Positions 25,648-33,146 of a stretch of DNA of 64,000 nt are shown one piece after another (the stretch's first letter is position 1; each line of letters opens with the position of its first letter). Under the pieces are notes generated by a model. That model had not been told where the DNA came from, did not search any database, and saw only the letters and a program-made list of their open reading frames with translations. A program made the position numbers and the translations under genes. The stretch spans positions 1-64,000 of the forward strand of contig CATKXY010000014.1 in the NCBI GenBank assembly GCA_949840915.1, given 5' to 3'. Source of the stretch: an uncultured Lachnospiraceae bacterium. Its GTDB lineage: Bacteria > Bacillota > Clostridia > Lachnospirales > Lachnospiraceae.

Positions 25648-25702
25648 ATTTAACAAGTAAAGCAAGTTTACCGGAAACCCAATAGACAATGAAGATATAG
25701 AA

Positions 25703-25720
25703 TGTCTGGGACGGCAGACA
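25703..25720 (+). promoter_or_regulatory. Leader hairpin with GGA loop, CsrA site
   Basis: TGTCTG (25703-25708) and CAGACA (25715-25720) form a perfect 6-bp stem presenting GGACGG in the loop. A GGA in a hexaloop is the classic high-affinity CsrA target. A second site, TTCAAGGAGG (25767-25776), covers the Shine-Dalgarno sequence. Confidence 0.7.
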
Positions 25721-25784
25721 ATGAAACGATAACAATCATATAGGAAACCCTGAGAACGGGGGCAGATTCAAGGAGGAAACAATT

Positions 25785-26594
25785 ATGGTAGTAAAGCACA
25801 ATTTAACCGCAATGAACTCTAACAGAATGCTGGGCATCACCACAGCAAGTCAGGCAAAGTCCACCGAGAGATTATCCTCCGGTTATAAAATCAACCGTGC
25901 AGCAGACGATGCAGCAGGTCTGGCAATTTCCGAGAAGATGAGACGTCAGGTTCGCGGTCTGACTCAGGCATCCGCAAACGCACAGGACGGTATCTCCATG
26001 GTGCAGACGGCAGAAGGTGCTCTGAACGAAGTTCATGATATGCTGCAGCGTATCAACGAGCTGGCAGTTAAGGGCGAGAACGGCACGCTGACCACCAGCG
26101 ACCGCAGCTACATCAACAGCGAGGTTCAGCAGCTGATGAGCGAGATCAACCGTGTTGCTTCTACCACGACCTTCAACGAGAAGAACCTGCTTACCGGTTC
26201 CTGCTCTGATGTAGATCTGCAGGTAGGGGCTGAGACCAGCCAGCACATCAACCTGAAGATTACCAATATGAACTGCTCCAGCCTTGGTCTGAAGGGCAGC
26301 GCTACTACGGCAAGCAGCTCCGGTTCTTTGAACAAGAACTGTAAGAAGGCTATCGCAGCTCTGAACAAGCAGCGTTCCGACCTTGGTGCAGTTCAGAACA
26401 GACTTGAGCACACCATCAACAACCTGGATAACATTGTTGAGAACACCACCAGCGCTGAGTCCGCTATCCGCGATACCGATATGGCTACAGAGATGGTTAG
26501 ATACTCCAACAACAATATCCTTGCTCAGGCAGGTCAGTCCATGCTGGCACAGGCAAATCAGGCAAATCAGGGTGTACTCTCTCTGCTCGGCTAA
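25785..26594 (+). CDS. hag: Flagellin 2
   Basis: A 269-residue flagellin, the same length as flagellin 1 and nearly identical over the D0/D1 regions. Differences cluster at about residues 165-185 (GSATTASSSGSLNKN versus GSATSATKAGALNKS), the surface-exposed middle, with a few conservative changes elsewhere. It has its own sigma-28 promoter, ribosome site AAGGAGG, a leader distinct from that of flagellin 1, and a terminator. Having the same protein core under two leaders could allow different translational responses to CsrA. The serine-rich middle is a plausible O-glycosylation site; this is inference. Confidence 0.97.
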   Translation: MVVKHNLTAMNSNRMLGITTASQAKSTERLSSGYKINRAADDAAGLAISEKMRRQVRGLTQASANAQDGISMVQTAEGALNEVHDMLQRINELAVKGENGTLTTSDRSYINSEVQQLMSEINRVASTTTFNEKNLLTGSCSDVDLQVGAETSQHINLKITNMNCSSLGLKGSATTASSSGSLNKNCKKAIAALNKQRSDLGAVQNRLEHTINNLDNIVENTTSAESAIRDTDMATEMVRYSNNNILAQAGQSMLAQANQANQGVLSLLG

Positions 26595-26622
26595 GTATAG
26601 AAGTACAGATAAAGAAATAGAT

Positions 26623-26657
26623 AAAGGGAGGTTGGCTATTGTCAGCCTCCCTTCTTT
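26623..26657 (+). terminator. Terminator of flagellin 2
   Basis: AAGGGAGGTTGGC pairs with GTCAGCCTCCCTT (two G-U pairs) around a short loop, followed by CTTT. The downstream glycosyltransferase gene has no obvious promoter in the next 70 bp, so some read-through is possible. Confidence 0.8.
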
Positions 26658-26725
26658 AAATTTATAGATTATACTATCAATGTATGGAAAGACGGGATTA
26701 GAAAAAAGAGTTACCGGAGGAGACC

Positions 26726-29700
26726 ATGACCGAGAAGCAATTGGGACAATTGACAATATATGAACTGAAAGATGTCGAATTTGAGGACGCAGAATTAAAG
26801 AATCGCTGTCTGGTACAGACGAAGACTTCCTATATAGCATTTGTGCTGCATTCGACGGTGGCGTCGGAGAGACTGCTGAGTGCGGTATCCCGGCAGGAGC
26901 AGGAGCTTTTATCCGGTGACGAAGGTTTTCCGGTTCTGTTTGCTTCAGGGGAGACCTGTATTGAGAAGCCTGATTATGCAGGGGTGTTTGATCTGATTTC
27001 CAAACCTGTTGAGGCGCTGCTTTTTCCAAAGGCATTGATCAGAAGGACGGGAGCATTTCATCAGGGACTGTCCGAGCTGACAAATTTTGAATGGATATGC
27101 CGGGCGGTAAGAGAGACAAATAGGTTTGAATTCATCAATGACGCGGGAGAAAATGTGAATGGGCAGAGCGTGCTGTCGGACGACGGGCAGGCGGCATGTA
27201 CGCTTGCCTATATGATGCGCCATCATCTGAACAGTCTGCATGATATTGGGAGGACTGAACAGGTCTTTACTCTGTTTTGCGGGTATGCGCAGAGCAGGGG
27301 GATTTTTCAAGTCTTTCAGGAGAGGGTCGATCGCTTTTTGTCCGACGCGAGAGAGTACGAAAGATATGCAGGGCGGACTGCTCCCTTTATTGTGCTTAGA
27401 GGGGATGATACCTGTGGGGGAGTGCTGCAGGGGTTTGCAGACGATCTGTCCGACGGCCTGGCTGAAAACGGACAGGCTGTCATTGTGATCGATGAGAACT
27501 TTGCGGAGCATGAAAAGCTGCATAATATTGTATGCAAAGGTGTGGTGGGATTTCAGAGCAAAGCGCTGGAGATAGATTTTTTCCGTCAGATCAAAGGACC
27601 TAAGTTTCAGTTTTGGTTTGATAATCCGCTGCGTTTTGAGAAGGTTCTCCGGAATCTGCCGGAGGAGTATTATATTCTGTGCCAGGATGCGAATTATGCG
27701 GCGCTCATCAGGGACTATTATCACACGCCAAACGCCGTCTGGTTTCCGCCGGGGGGGAGAGTGAGACAGAGCCCGCAGAAGCAGGAGCGGCCTTATGATA
27801 TTGTCTTTGTGGGAAACTTTTTTCCGGACGAGGCCGGCAGCCTTGAGGGCATGGAGCGGGATTTTTATGATTATATGCTGGAGCATCCCTTGGAGACTTT
27901 CGAACAGGGCCTGACACAGTTGCTCATAGCCGGGGGCAAAGAAGCGGATGCGGAGGAATTTGTGCGCCTGAGCTGTGCTCTGAAGCCGGCATGCAGAGCC
28001 GTGATCGGACATTTTCGGAACGCTGTGGTTTCTGCGGTCCTGGAGGCGGGAGTTTCCCTGCATGTATACGGGGAGAGCTGGCACGATTATCAGGGGCCGG
28101 GCAGAGAGAAGCTGGTGATCCATCCCTGTGTAACGGTGGAGGAGTCGCTGGAAGAGCTGAGTAAGGCCAAAATCGGCCTGAATATCATGAGCTGGCATAA
28201 AGCGGGGATGACAGAGCGGATTGCCAATATCATGCTCTCAGGAGCAGTCTGCCTCACGGAGGAGACGGAGTATCTGAGGGAGCATATGCAGCAGGGCAAA
28301 GAGCTTGTCTGCTTTGAATTGAACCGGCTGGAAGAGCTGCCCGGAAAGATTCGGAGTCTGCTGGAGGATCCTGAAATGAGGGAGGAGATCGCGGCAAACG
28401 CTTATTCCAAGGCGTCGGCAGAGTATACCTGGGAGCGGCGCGCCCGGGAGCTGATCGCGTTGTCGGAGCGTGATCTGGATCATGCACTGACCGTTTTTGT
28501 GGCCACGCATGTGAAATTTAATCCACCGAATAATCCCGTTTATGTGCCGCTCCATGTGGGAAGATGCGGAAAGCCGGATCTGGGATATCTGGGCGACGAT
28601 ACGGGAGAGAATATCTCTGATTTGAATTTTCTCTACGGAGAGCTTACAGGGCTTTTCTGGATCTGGCAGAATGTTCATGATCCGGACTATGCGGGTCTGT
28701 GTCATTACAGGAGATATTTTATCAATTCCAGAATGCAGGCTATGGGAAAGGGAGAATATCTGGATCTGCTGGAGCAGTATGATGCAATTGTTCCGAAGCA
28801 TGCGGAATGTGAGGGGAAAAACTATTATGAGCATTTTGGCATGAGCCATAACAGCAGGGATCTGGATGCGGTGGAGCGGGCTCTCAAACGGCTTTATCCG
28901 GCTTATGCAGATGCCTGGGATACAGCGATGTCAGGAACGATTTATTACTGGGGAAATCTGGTGGTGACGCGGCTGGAGATCTTAAAAGCATACGCGGAGT
29001 GGCTGTTCAATATTTTTGCGGAGGCGTCGGACGAGATCGATGTCAGCGGTTATGACGATTATCACAGGCGGGTATATGGTTTTCTTTCGGAGCAGATGTT
29101 TTATGTGTTTGCCATGGCGAATGGTCTGAGTCTGTGCGAGACGGCAGTGGGGGTATCGCAGGAGAAGGCTGAGACCCGGGAACTGAAGGAGCAGTTAAAG
29201 CTGCTGCTGGAGGCGCATAAGACGGAGGAGGCCAGAAGTCTGTTTGACGCACAGCTGAAAGTAAGGCCGGATCTGCTCTTGCCGGGTTCGGATGTGACCG
29301 GCGAGCTGCAGGCCATCTACAGACAATTGACCAAAAAGAGACTGGTGCTCTTTGAGGGAGAGTTGGATACCATTAATCTGTTCAGTGATAAGCTCAAACA
29401 GGGGTTTGTTAAATTGGGCTATGAAATCATAGACTTTGATCTGCGCGAGAGCGCAAAGAGTCTGGGCAGGCTTTATGAAGCTATAAAAGAAGGGCCGATC
29501 ACGGCGATGATTGCCTTTAACAGTACATTTTTCGGCATGACGACTCCCTCGGGGGATAACATGTGGGAGACGCTGGGAATTCCCTGTATCAATCTATTCG
29601 TGGATCATCCCTATTGGTACCACAATATTTTGATGCGCATGCCTGCCAATGGTATTGCGCTGTGTATCGACCGCAATCATATGAATTATGTCCATCGTTT

Positions 29701-30505
29701 TTATCCGAATATCGGTTCTAACGGATTTCTGGCGCATGGGGGGACTTTGATATGTCCGAATCCGGCTCCGGTGGCCGGGCGCAGGATTGACATACTGTAC
29801 GCGGGCAGTCTGCTGGCGGATCATATTCCTGCGCAGATCGATTTCTCCGGCTGGAATTTCCCGGCACAGCAGATATGGGACCGGAGTGTAGAACGACTCA
29901 TGGCCCATCCGGAGGATACAGTGGAGGCTGTGCTGGAGCAGGAGCTGTTGAGAGCGGGTATCTGTCTTTCGGATGAAGAGCTTCGGCGCTTTATCTCTAC
30001 CTGCTCTCCTATCGAGAGGGTGGTGAGCTCCCGATACCGGGAGCGGATTGTCCGTTCGATCGCTCAGGCAGGCATTCGCATGGAACTGTACGGAGACGGA
30101 TGGGGGAACTGTGACTGGATCAGTCTGCCCAATGTGCATTACGGAGGCAGAGTATCGCCCGGGGAGATCTTGTCTATGATGCAGGAGAGCAAGCTGGTCT
30201 TGAATACGCTGCCATGGTTTAAAGAGGGCAGCCACGAGCGGGTGTTCAATGCGATGCTTGCCGGTGCGGCGGCGGTATCGGAGACTTCGGGGTATCTGGA
30301 GGAGGTGCTTTCTCCTGAAGCATGGATATCCTTTGATCTGACGGAAAAGAGCCTTTCTGCGCTGCCGCAGAGGATTGCCGGTCTGCTGGCGGACGAGAGC
30401 AGATTGCAGGAAATTGCCTCTGCCGGGTACGAGTTGGCGTTGGCGTCCCACACATGGGAGGCCAGAGCGGAGGAACTGCACCGCGATTTATTATCATTTT
30501 TATAG
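26726..30505 (+). CDS. Giant three-part glycosyltransferase (CgeB-DUF4422-CgeB)
   Basis: A 1259-residue cytoplasmic protein with several glycan modules. Residues 1-160 resemble a degenerate GT2-like piece. About 210-590 is a CgeB-like GT-B domain (ERIANIMLSGAVCLTEETEY motif, followed by EYTWERRAREL). About 590-830 is a DUF4422 domain, marked by YVPLHVGRCGKPDLGYLGDD, then ELTGLFWIWQNV and GLCHYRRYF. About 865-1259 is a second CgeB-like domain (ERVFNAMLAGAAAVSETSGY). Both CgeB units have the acceptor-loop pattern of nucleotide-sugar GT-B enzymes. GGAGGAG precedes ATG 26726. It lies 130 bp after the flagellin genes and before a radical SAM gene, so I infer flagellin glycan assembly with two or three successive transfers. 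Confidence 0.85.
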   Translation: MTEKQLGQLTIYELKDVEFEDAELKNRCLVQTKTSYIAFVLHSTVASERLLSAVSRQEQELLSGDEGFPVLFASGETCIEKPDYAGVFDLISKPVEALLFPKALIRRTGAFHQGLSELTNFEWICRAVRETNRFEFINDAGENVNGQSVLSDDGQAACTLAYMMRHHLNSLHDIGRTEQVFTLFCGYAQSRGIFQVFQERVDRFLSDAREYERYAGRTAPFIVLRGDDTCGGVLQGFADDLSDGLAENGQAVIVIDENFAEHEKLHNIVCKGVVGFQSKALEIDFFRQIKGPKFQFWFDNPLRFEKVLRNLPEEYYILCQDANYAALIRDYYHTPNAVWFPPGGRVRQSPQKQERPYDIVFVGNFFPDEAGSLEGMERDFYDYMLEHPLETFEQGLTQLLIAGGKEADAEEFVRLSCALKPACRAVIGHFRNAVVSAVLEAGVSLHVYGESWHDYQGPGREKLVIHPCVTVEESLEELSKAKIGLNIMSWHKAGMTERIANIMLSGAVCLTEETEYLREHMQQGKELVCFELNRLEELPGKIRSLLEDPEMREEIAANAYSKASAEYTWERRARELIALSERDLDHALTVFVATHVKFNPPNNPVYVPLHVGRCGKPDLGYLGDDTGENISDLNFLYGELTGLFWIWQNVHDPDYAGLCHYRRYFINSRMQAMGKGEYLDLLEQYDAIVPKHAECEGKNYYEHFGMSHNSRDLDAVERALKRLYPAYADAWDTAMSGTIYYWGNLVVTRLEILKAYAEWLFNIFAEASDEIDVSGYDDYHRRVYGFLSEQMFYVFAMANGLSLCETAVGVSQEKAETRELKEQLKLLLEAHKTEEARSLFDAQLKVRPDLLLPGSDVTGELQAIYRQLTKKRLVLFEGELDTINLFSDKLKQGFVKLGYEIIDFDLRESAKSLGRLYEAIKEGPITAMIAFNSTFFGMTTPSGDNMWETLGIPCINLFVDHPYWYHNILMRMPANGIALCIDRNHMNYVHRFYPNIGSNGFLAHGGTLICPNPAPVAGRRIDILYAGSLLADHIPAQIDFSGWNFPAQQIWDRSVERLMAHPEDTVEAVLEQELLRAGICLSDEELRRFISTCSPIERVVSSRYRERIVRSIAQAGIRMELYGDGWGNCDWISLPNVHYGGRVSPGEILSMMQESKLVLNTLPWFKEGSHERVFNAMLAGAAAVSETSGYLEEVLSPEAWISFDLTEKSLSALPQRIAGLLADESRLQEIASAGYELALASHTWEARAEELHRDLLSFL

Positions 30506-30517
30506 GGGGATAGGTCG

Positions 30518-31648
30518 ATGCTACATATTGCTGTTTTTGGAAACTCTAAATGGAGCTGCCTGATGAAGGATATTTTGGAGCGGGAGTATTCTGAGATGCT
30601 TGAACAGGACAGCGGGGAGAGAGTATCGGTGGACGCGTTTGTAGTCCTTGGCAGTCCGCAGAGTGAAGGTGAAATATCGGTACAGGAGTTTGGCAGAAGA
30701 TATGCCGCGCAGGAGATGGCGGCTATCGTCATTCCCAAGGAATACTATATGCAGCAGAATGAGCTCGTTCTTGCACTGCTTCGGGCGGGGGTGGATGTGC
30801 AGGATATTTATGACGGGATAAGACTGAGCGAGGAAGTCAGAAAACGCCCGGAGGCTGTGGCCAGCCTGATCACTCCGATTCTGTCCGACCCGTATCTGCC
30901 GTATCTGGAGTTCCATGTGGCGGATCACTGCAATCTGAACTGTAAGTACTGTACGCATTATTCGCCGTTGGTAGCCAAGCCTGTGTTTACGGATTATGAG
31001 AAGTTTGAGGCAGATCTGCAGCAGCTGCGAAAATATATCGCCGATATCGGCGTGATCAGGATATTGGGGGGAGAACCGCTGCTGAACCCTGAACTGGGCA
31101 GATATATAGAACTGGCGAGAAAACTGTATCCTGCGGCTGTGGTCACAGTGGTGACCAACGGGCTTTTGATTGACCGCATGGAACCGGAGTTGATCGGGAT
31201 CATGCAAAGGAATCTGGCGTTTTTCCATATTTCCTATTATCCGCCGCTGCAGGAGCGGGTACAGGAGATTCAGAGATTTCTGTACGAACAGAAGATTCCC
31301 TATACGATCACGCCCATGATCACGGAATTCAACAAGACGCAGACGCTGACGCCCCGGGGAGAGGAAGACTTCTTCTACAGCTGTTTTCAGGCGTCCTGCA
31401 CCTGCCTGCATGAAGGCAGGGTAGCGCCCTGCTATGCGCCTTTCACAACCAAATACTTTAATCAGGCGTTCGACCGGAAGCTGCCGGTGGATGAGGGAAT
31501 TGATCTGTATGATGAGACATTGCACACTGCCATGCTCAAGGCGCTGCTTTTGATTCCCATGGAGCGATGCAGATATTGCGTCGCCGGCAGCTCCTGTCCC
31601 TGGGAGATCGTGGGAAAACACAGTGTGCTGGAGGATTGGGTGGAGTAG
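30518..31648 (+). CDS. Radical SAM enzyme with N-terminal Rossmann-like domain
   Basis: A 376-residue protein. Residues 1-115 look like a small nucleotide-binding Rossmann domain (LHIAVFGNSKWSCLMKD…). From about 128 it is a radical SAM enzyme: CNLNCKYC is the 4Fe-4S binding motif (C-X3-C-X2-C), GGEPLLNPEL follows at about 188, and the C-terminal part carries extra cysteines (CFQASCTCLHEGRVAPCY, then CRYCVAGSSCPW) suitable for an auxiliary cluster of SPASM type. The ribosome site GGGGGATAGG precedes ATG 30518, 12 bp after the giant glycosyltransferase, so they form an operon. The substrate may be a sugar, a nucleotide sugar, or flagellin itself; none is shown by sequence. Confidence 0.85.
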   Translation: MLHIAVFGNSKWSCLMKDILEREYSEMLEQDSGERVSVDAFVVLGSPQSEGEISVQEFGRRYAAQEMAAIVIPKEYYMQQNELVLALLRAGVDVQDIYDGIRLSEEVRKRPEAVASLITPILSDPYLPYLEFHVADHCNLNCKYCTHYSPLVAKPVFTDYEKFEADLQQLRKYIADIGVIRILGGEPLLNPELGRYIELARKLYPAAVVTVVTNGLLIDRMEPELIGIMQRNLAFFHISYYPPLQERVQEIQRFLYEQKIPYTITPMITEFNKTQTLTPRGEEDFFYSCFQASCTCLHEGRVAPCYAPFTTKYFNQAFDRKLPVDEGIDLYDETLHTAMLKALLLIPMERCRYCVAGSSCPWEIVGKHSVLEDWVE

Positions 31649-31686
31649 GCGTCCGCCTGGTCCGTAAGCGCCGCCGGATAATGTAT

Positions 31687-32853
31687 TTACAGGTAACTCA
31701 ATATCTCGTCGGCACGATGGATATAGGTATGGTCTGCAGAGACTTTCTGCAGGCCATTTTCTGCGATCTGAGCCCGTTCTTCCTCATGACGGAGATAGTA
31801 GTCTGTTTTGGACAGCAGATCAGCTTTGCTGTCATAGAACACGAAATCTTCTCCCGGCGTAAAGAAATCCAGAAAGTCATCCTGATAATTGGTCAGCAGA
31901 AAACCGCCCGCGCCCAGGATATCGAAGGCCCGCAGCGGAATACCGCTGATGATACTGCGCAGGGAGATATTGAGATTGATCCGGGCTGTCTTGAACACAT
32001 AGGGCGCATAATCATAATAGTCCACCGGGCCGTGATTGGTGCAGTTGGGCAGCCTGACGGATTGGTCGGGAGTGTACAGATCCAGTGCAAAGCGCTCTGC
32101 CACGGCCGAGAGCAGTTCTTTTCGCTCGATGGCTGTGATCTCGCGGTTGATCACATACTGCGCAAACAGGTATTCCACGCTCTCCACGCTGTCCGCTCCG
32201 GGCCGCATGGGCAGAGAGCGCTGCATGTCCTCGATGATCGTGGCCGGAAGCAGCTCCTGTATGAAATTGTAGCCGTAGACCTGCTTCTGGGCTGCCATGA
32301 GTCCCTCCAGATAACCTCTGGTGTAGGGAGAGATCCGGTCCATGCGCTGAAAGAACTGATGCTTCTCGGTGTAGAGTGAGCCGATAAATGCGACTTCGTG
32401 TTGATTGCGCCACGGTGTCCTGTTAAATCCCGGGAAGTCGGTCATGCTGCCAAGCCGCTGGGTATTGGCTGCCATGGGCAGATAGTTTACCGTGCGGATG
32501 CCTGCCCGGTGAAACTCCAGATACTGCGCCTTGTCAAAGACGAATACATGATTCGTCGGATAGTTGATCGAATAGTGGTAGAGGCGCACATAGGGACTGT
32601 CATAGACCCAGGCCGCATAGGGGACTCCCGCCTTTTTGCAGGCAATGGATACCACGGGAAAATAGTTGAAGGAAAACAAAAGATCCGGGGCCGTGTTACG
32701 GATCTCGGAAGAGATATCCTGTTCCAGCTCTGCGTCCGTCCGCTCGCCCTTGTCGGAGAAGGGGAGCTCGATCACCTGATGCCCCAACTGTCTGAAGGCA
32801 GCAGCCATATCTTCATTTCCAAAGCTTTTCCAGGTGAGCATCAGTATTTTCAT
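31687..32853 (-). CDS. CgeB-family glycosyltransferase
   Basis: A 388-residue GT-B type glycosyltransferase of the CgeB/DUF3880 kind, read leftwards. The N-terminal half begins MKILMLTWKSFGNEDM, and the C-terminal donor half has GIPLRAFDILGAGGFLLTNY followed by a terminal DHTYIHRADEIL signature. It is a close paralogue of the protein at 59157-60326, and both are related to the CgeB units in the giant enzyme. ATG 32853 fits AAGGAG at 7 nt; the ATG two codons earlier is too close. It is convergent with the radical SAM gene and divergent from the LicD-like operon, sharing a promoter region. Confidence 0.88.
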   Translation of the reverse strand: MKILMLTWKSFGNEDMAAAFRQLGHQVIELPFSDKGERTDAELEQDISSEIRNTAPDLLFSFNYFPVVSIACKKAGVPYAAWVYDSPYVRLYHYSINYPTNHVFVFDKAQYLEFHRAGIRTVNYLPMAANTQRLGSMTDFPGFNRTPWRNQHEVAFIGSLYTEKHQFFQRMDRISPYTRGYLEGLMAAQKQVYGYNFIQELLPATIIEDMQRSLPMRPGADSVESVEYLFAQYVINREITAIERKELLSAVAERFALDLYTPDQSVRLPNCTNHGPVDYYDYAPYVFKTARINLNISLRSIISGIPLRAFDILGAGGFLLTNYQDDFLDFFTPGEDFVFYDSKADLLSKTDYYLRHEEERAQIAENGLQKVSADHTYIHRADEILSYL

Positions 32854-32925
32854 AATCATTCTCCTTATGATTTAACGCGGAGTCTGATCGGATAATTTGC
32901 AGCTCCGGGATTATTTGACAATTAC

Positions 32926-32954
32926 ATTATAGCAACTGACGGGAGAGATTGCAA
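32926..32954 (-). promoter_or_regulatory. Minus-strand promoter of the CgeB-like gene
   Basis: TTGCAA (32954-32949), 17-bp spacer, TATAAT (32931-32926). The -35 hexamer is self-complementary and is also the -35 box of the opposite promoter. Confidence 0.7.
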
Positions 32955-32978
32955 TTGGAAGCAGGCCTGCGTTATAAT
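32949..32978 (+). promoter_or_regulatory. Plus-strand sigma-A promoter of the glycan operon
   Basis: TTGCAA (32949-32954), 18-bp spacer, TATAAT (32973-32978). It shares its -35 hexamer with the divergent promoter and precedes the LicD-like gene by 170 bp. Confidence 0.65.
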
Positions 32979-33035
32979 GTAGACGAATGTATGCGGTGCA
33001 GCAATGGAAGACCCGGCCGGGGCAGGGAGGATAAC

Positions 33036-33068
33036 ATGTTTTGCCGGAAACATAAAGAATCCGCCTGA
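33036..33068 (+). other. 10-codon leader ORF with strong ribosome site
   Basis: GGGAGG at 33025-33030 precedes ATG 33036 and ten codons (MFCRKHKESA) ending in TGA, within the leader of the glycan operon and overlapping the sigma-28-like promoter. It could be a leader peptide or a gene stub. Confidence 0.25.
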
Positions 33069-33080
33069 ATATGCCGATAA
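33053..33080 (+). promoter_or_regulatory. Sigma-28-like promoter of the glycan operon
   Basis: TAAA (33053-33056), 16 bp, GCCGATAA (33073-33080), 66 bp before the LicD-like gene. The -10 element is a perfect sigma-28 consensus, and the 16-bp spacing equals that of the flaG promoter at 20806. It would tie the large sugar operon to flagellar gene timing. Confidence 0.65.
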
Positions 33081-33146
33081 TATTATTATATTGTTGCGCA
33101 AATTTATAAAATTTAAAGTGATTTCACGCAGAGATGGAGGCAGAGT

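Noticed and set aside
24679..25689. Long minus-strand frames opposite both flagellin genes (also 25872-27035)
   Set aside because: Antisense shadows caused by codon bias of highly expressed genes; both copies show the same shadow because the flagellins are near-identical.
24661..26594. Flagellin pair as a phase-variation switch by inversion
   Set aside because: The two genes are direct repeats, each with its own promoter and terminator; no invertase gene or inverted repeat is seen. Recombination would delete one copy, not invert.
32880..32910. A sigma-28 site for the minus-strand CgeB-like gene (CCGATC)
   Set aside because: No TAAA at 15-16 bp spacing, and the -10 lacks the final TAA.
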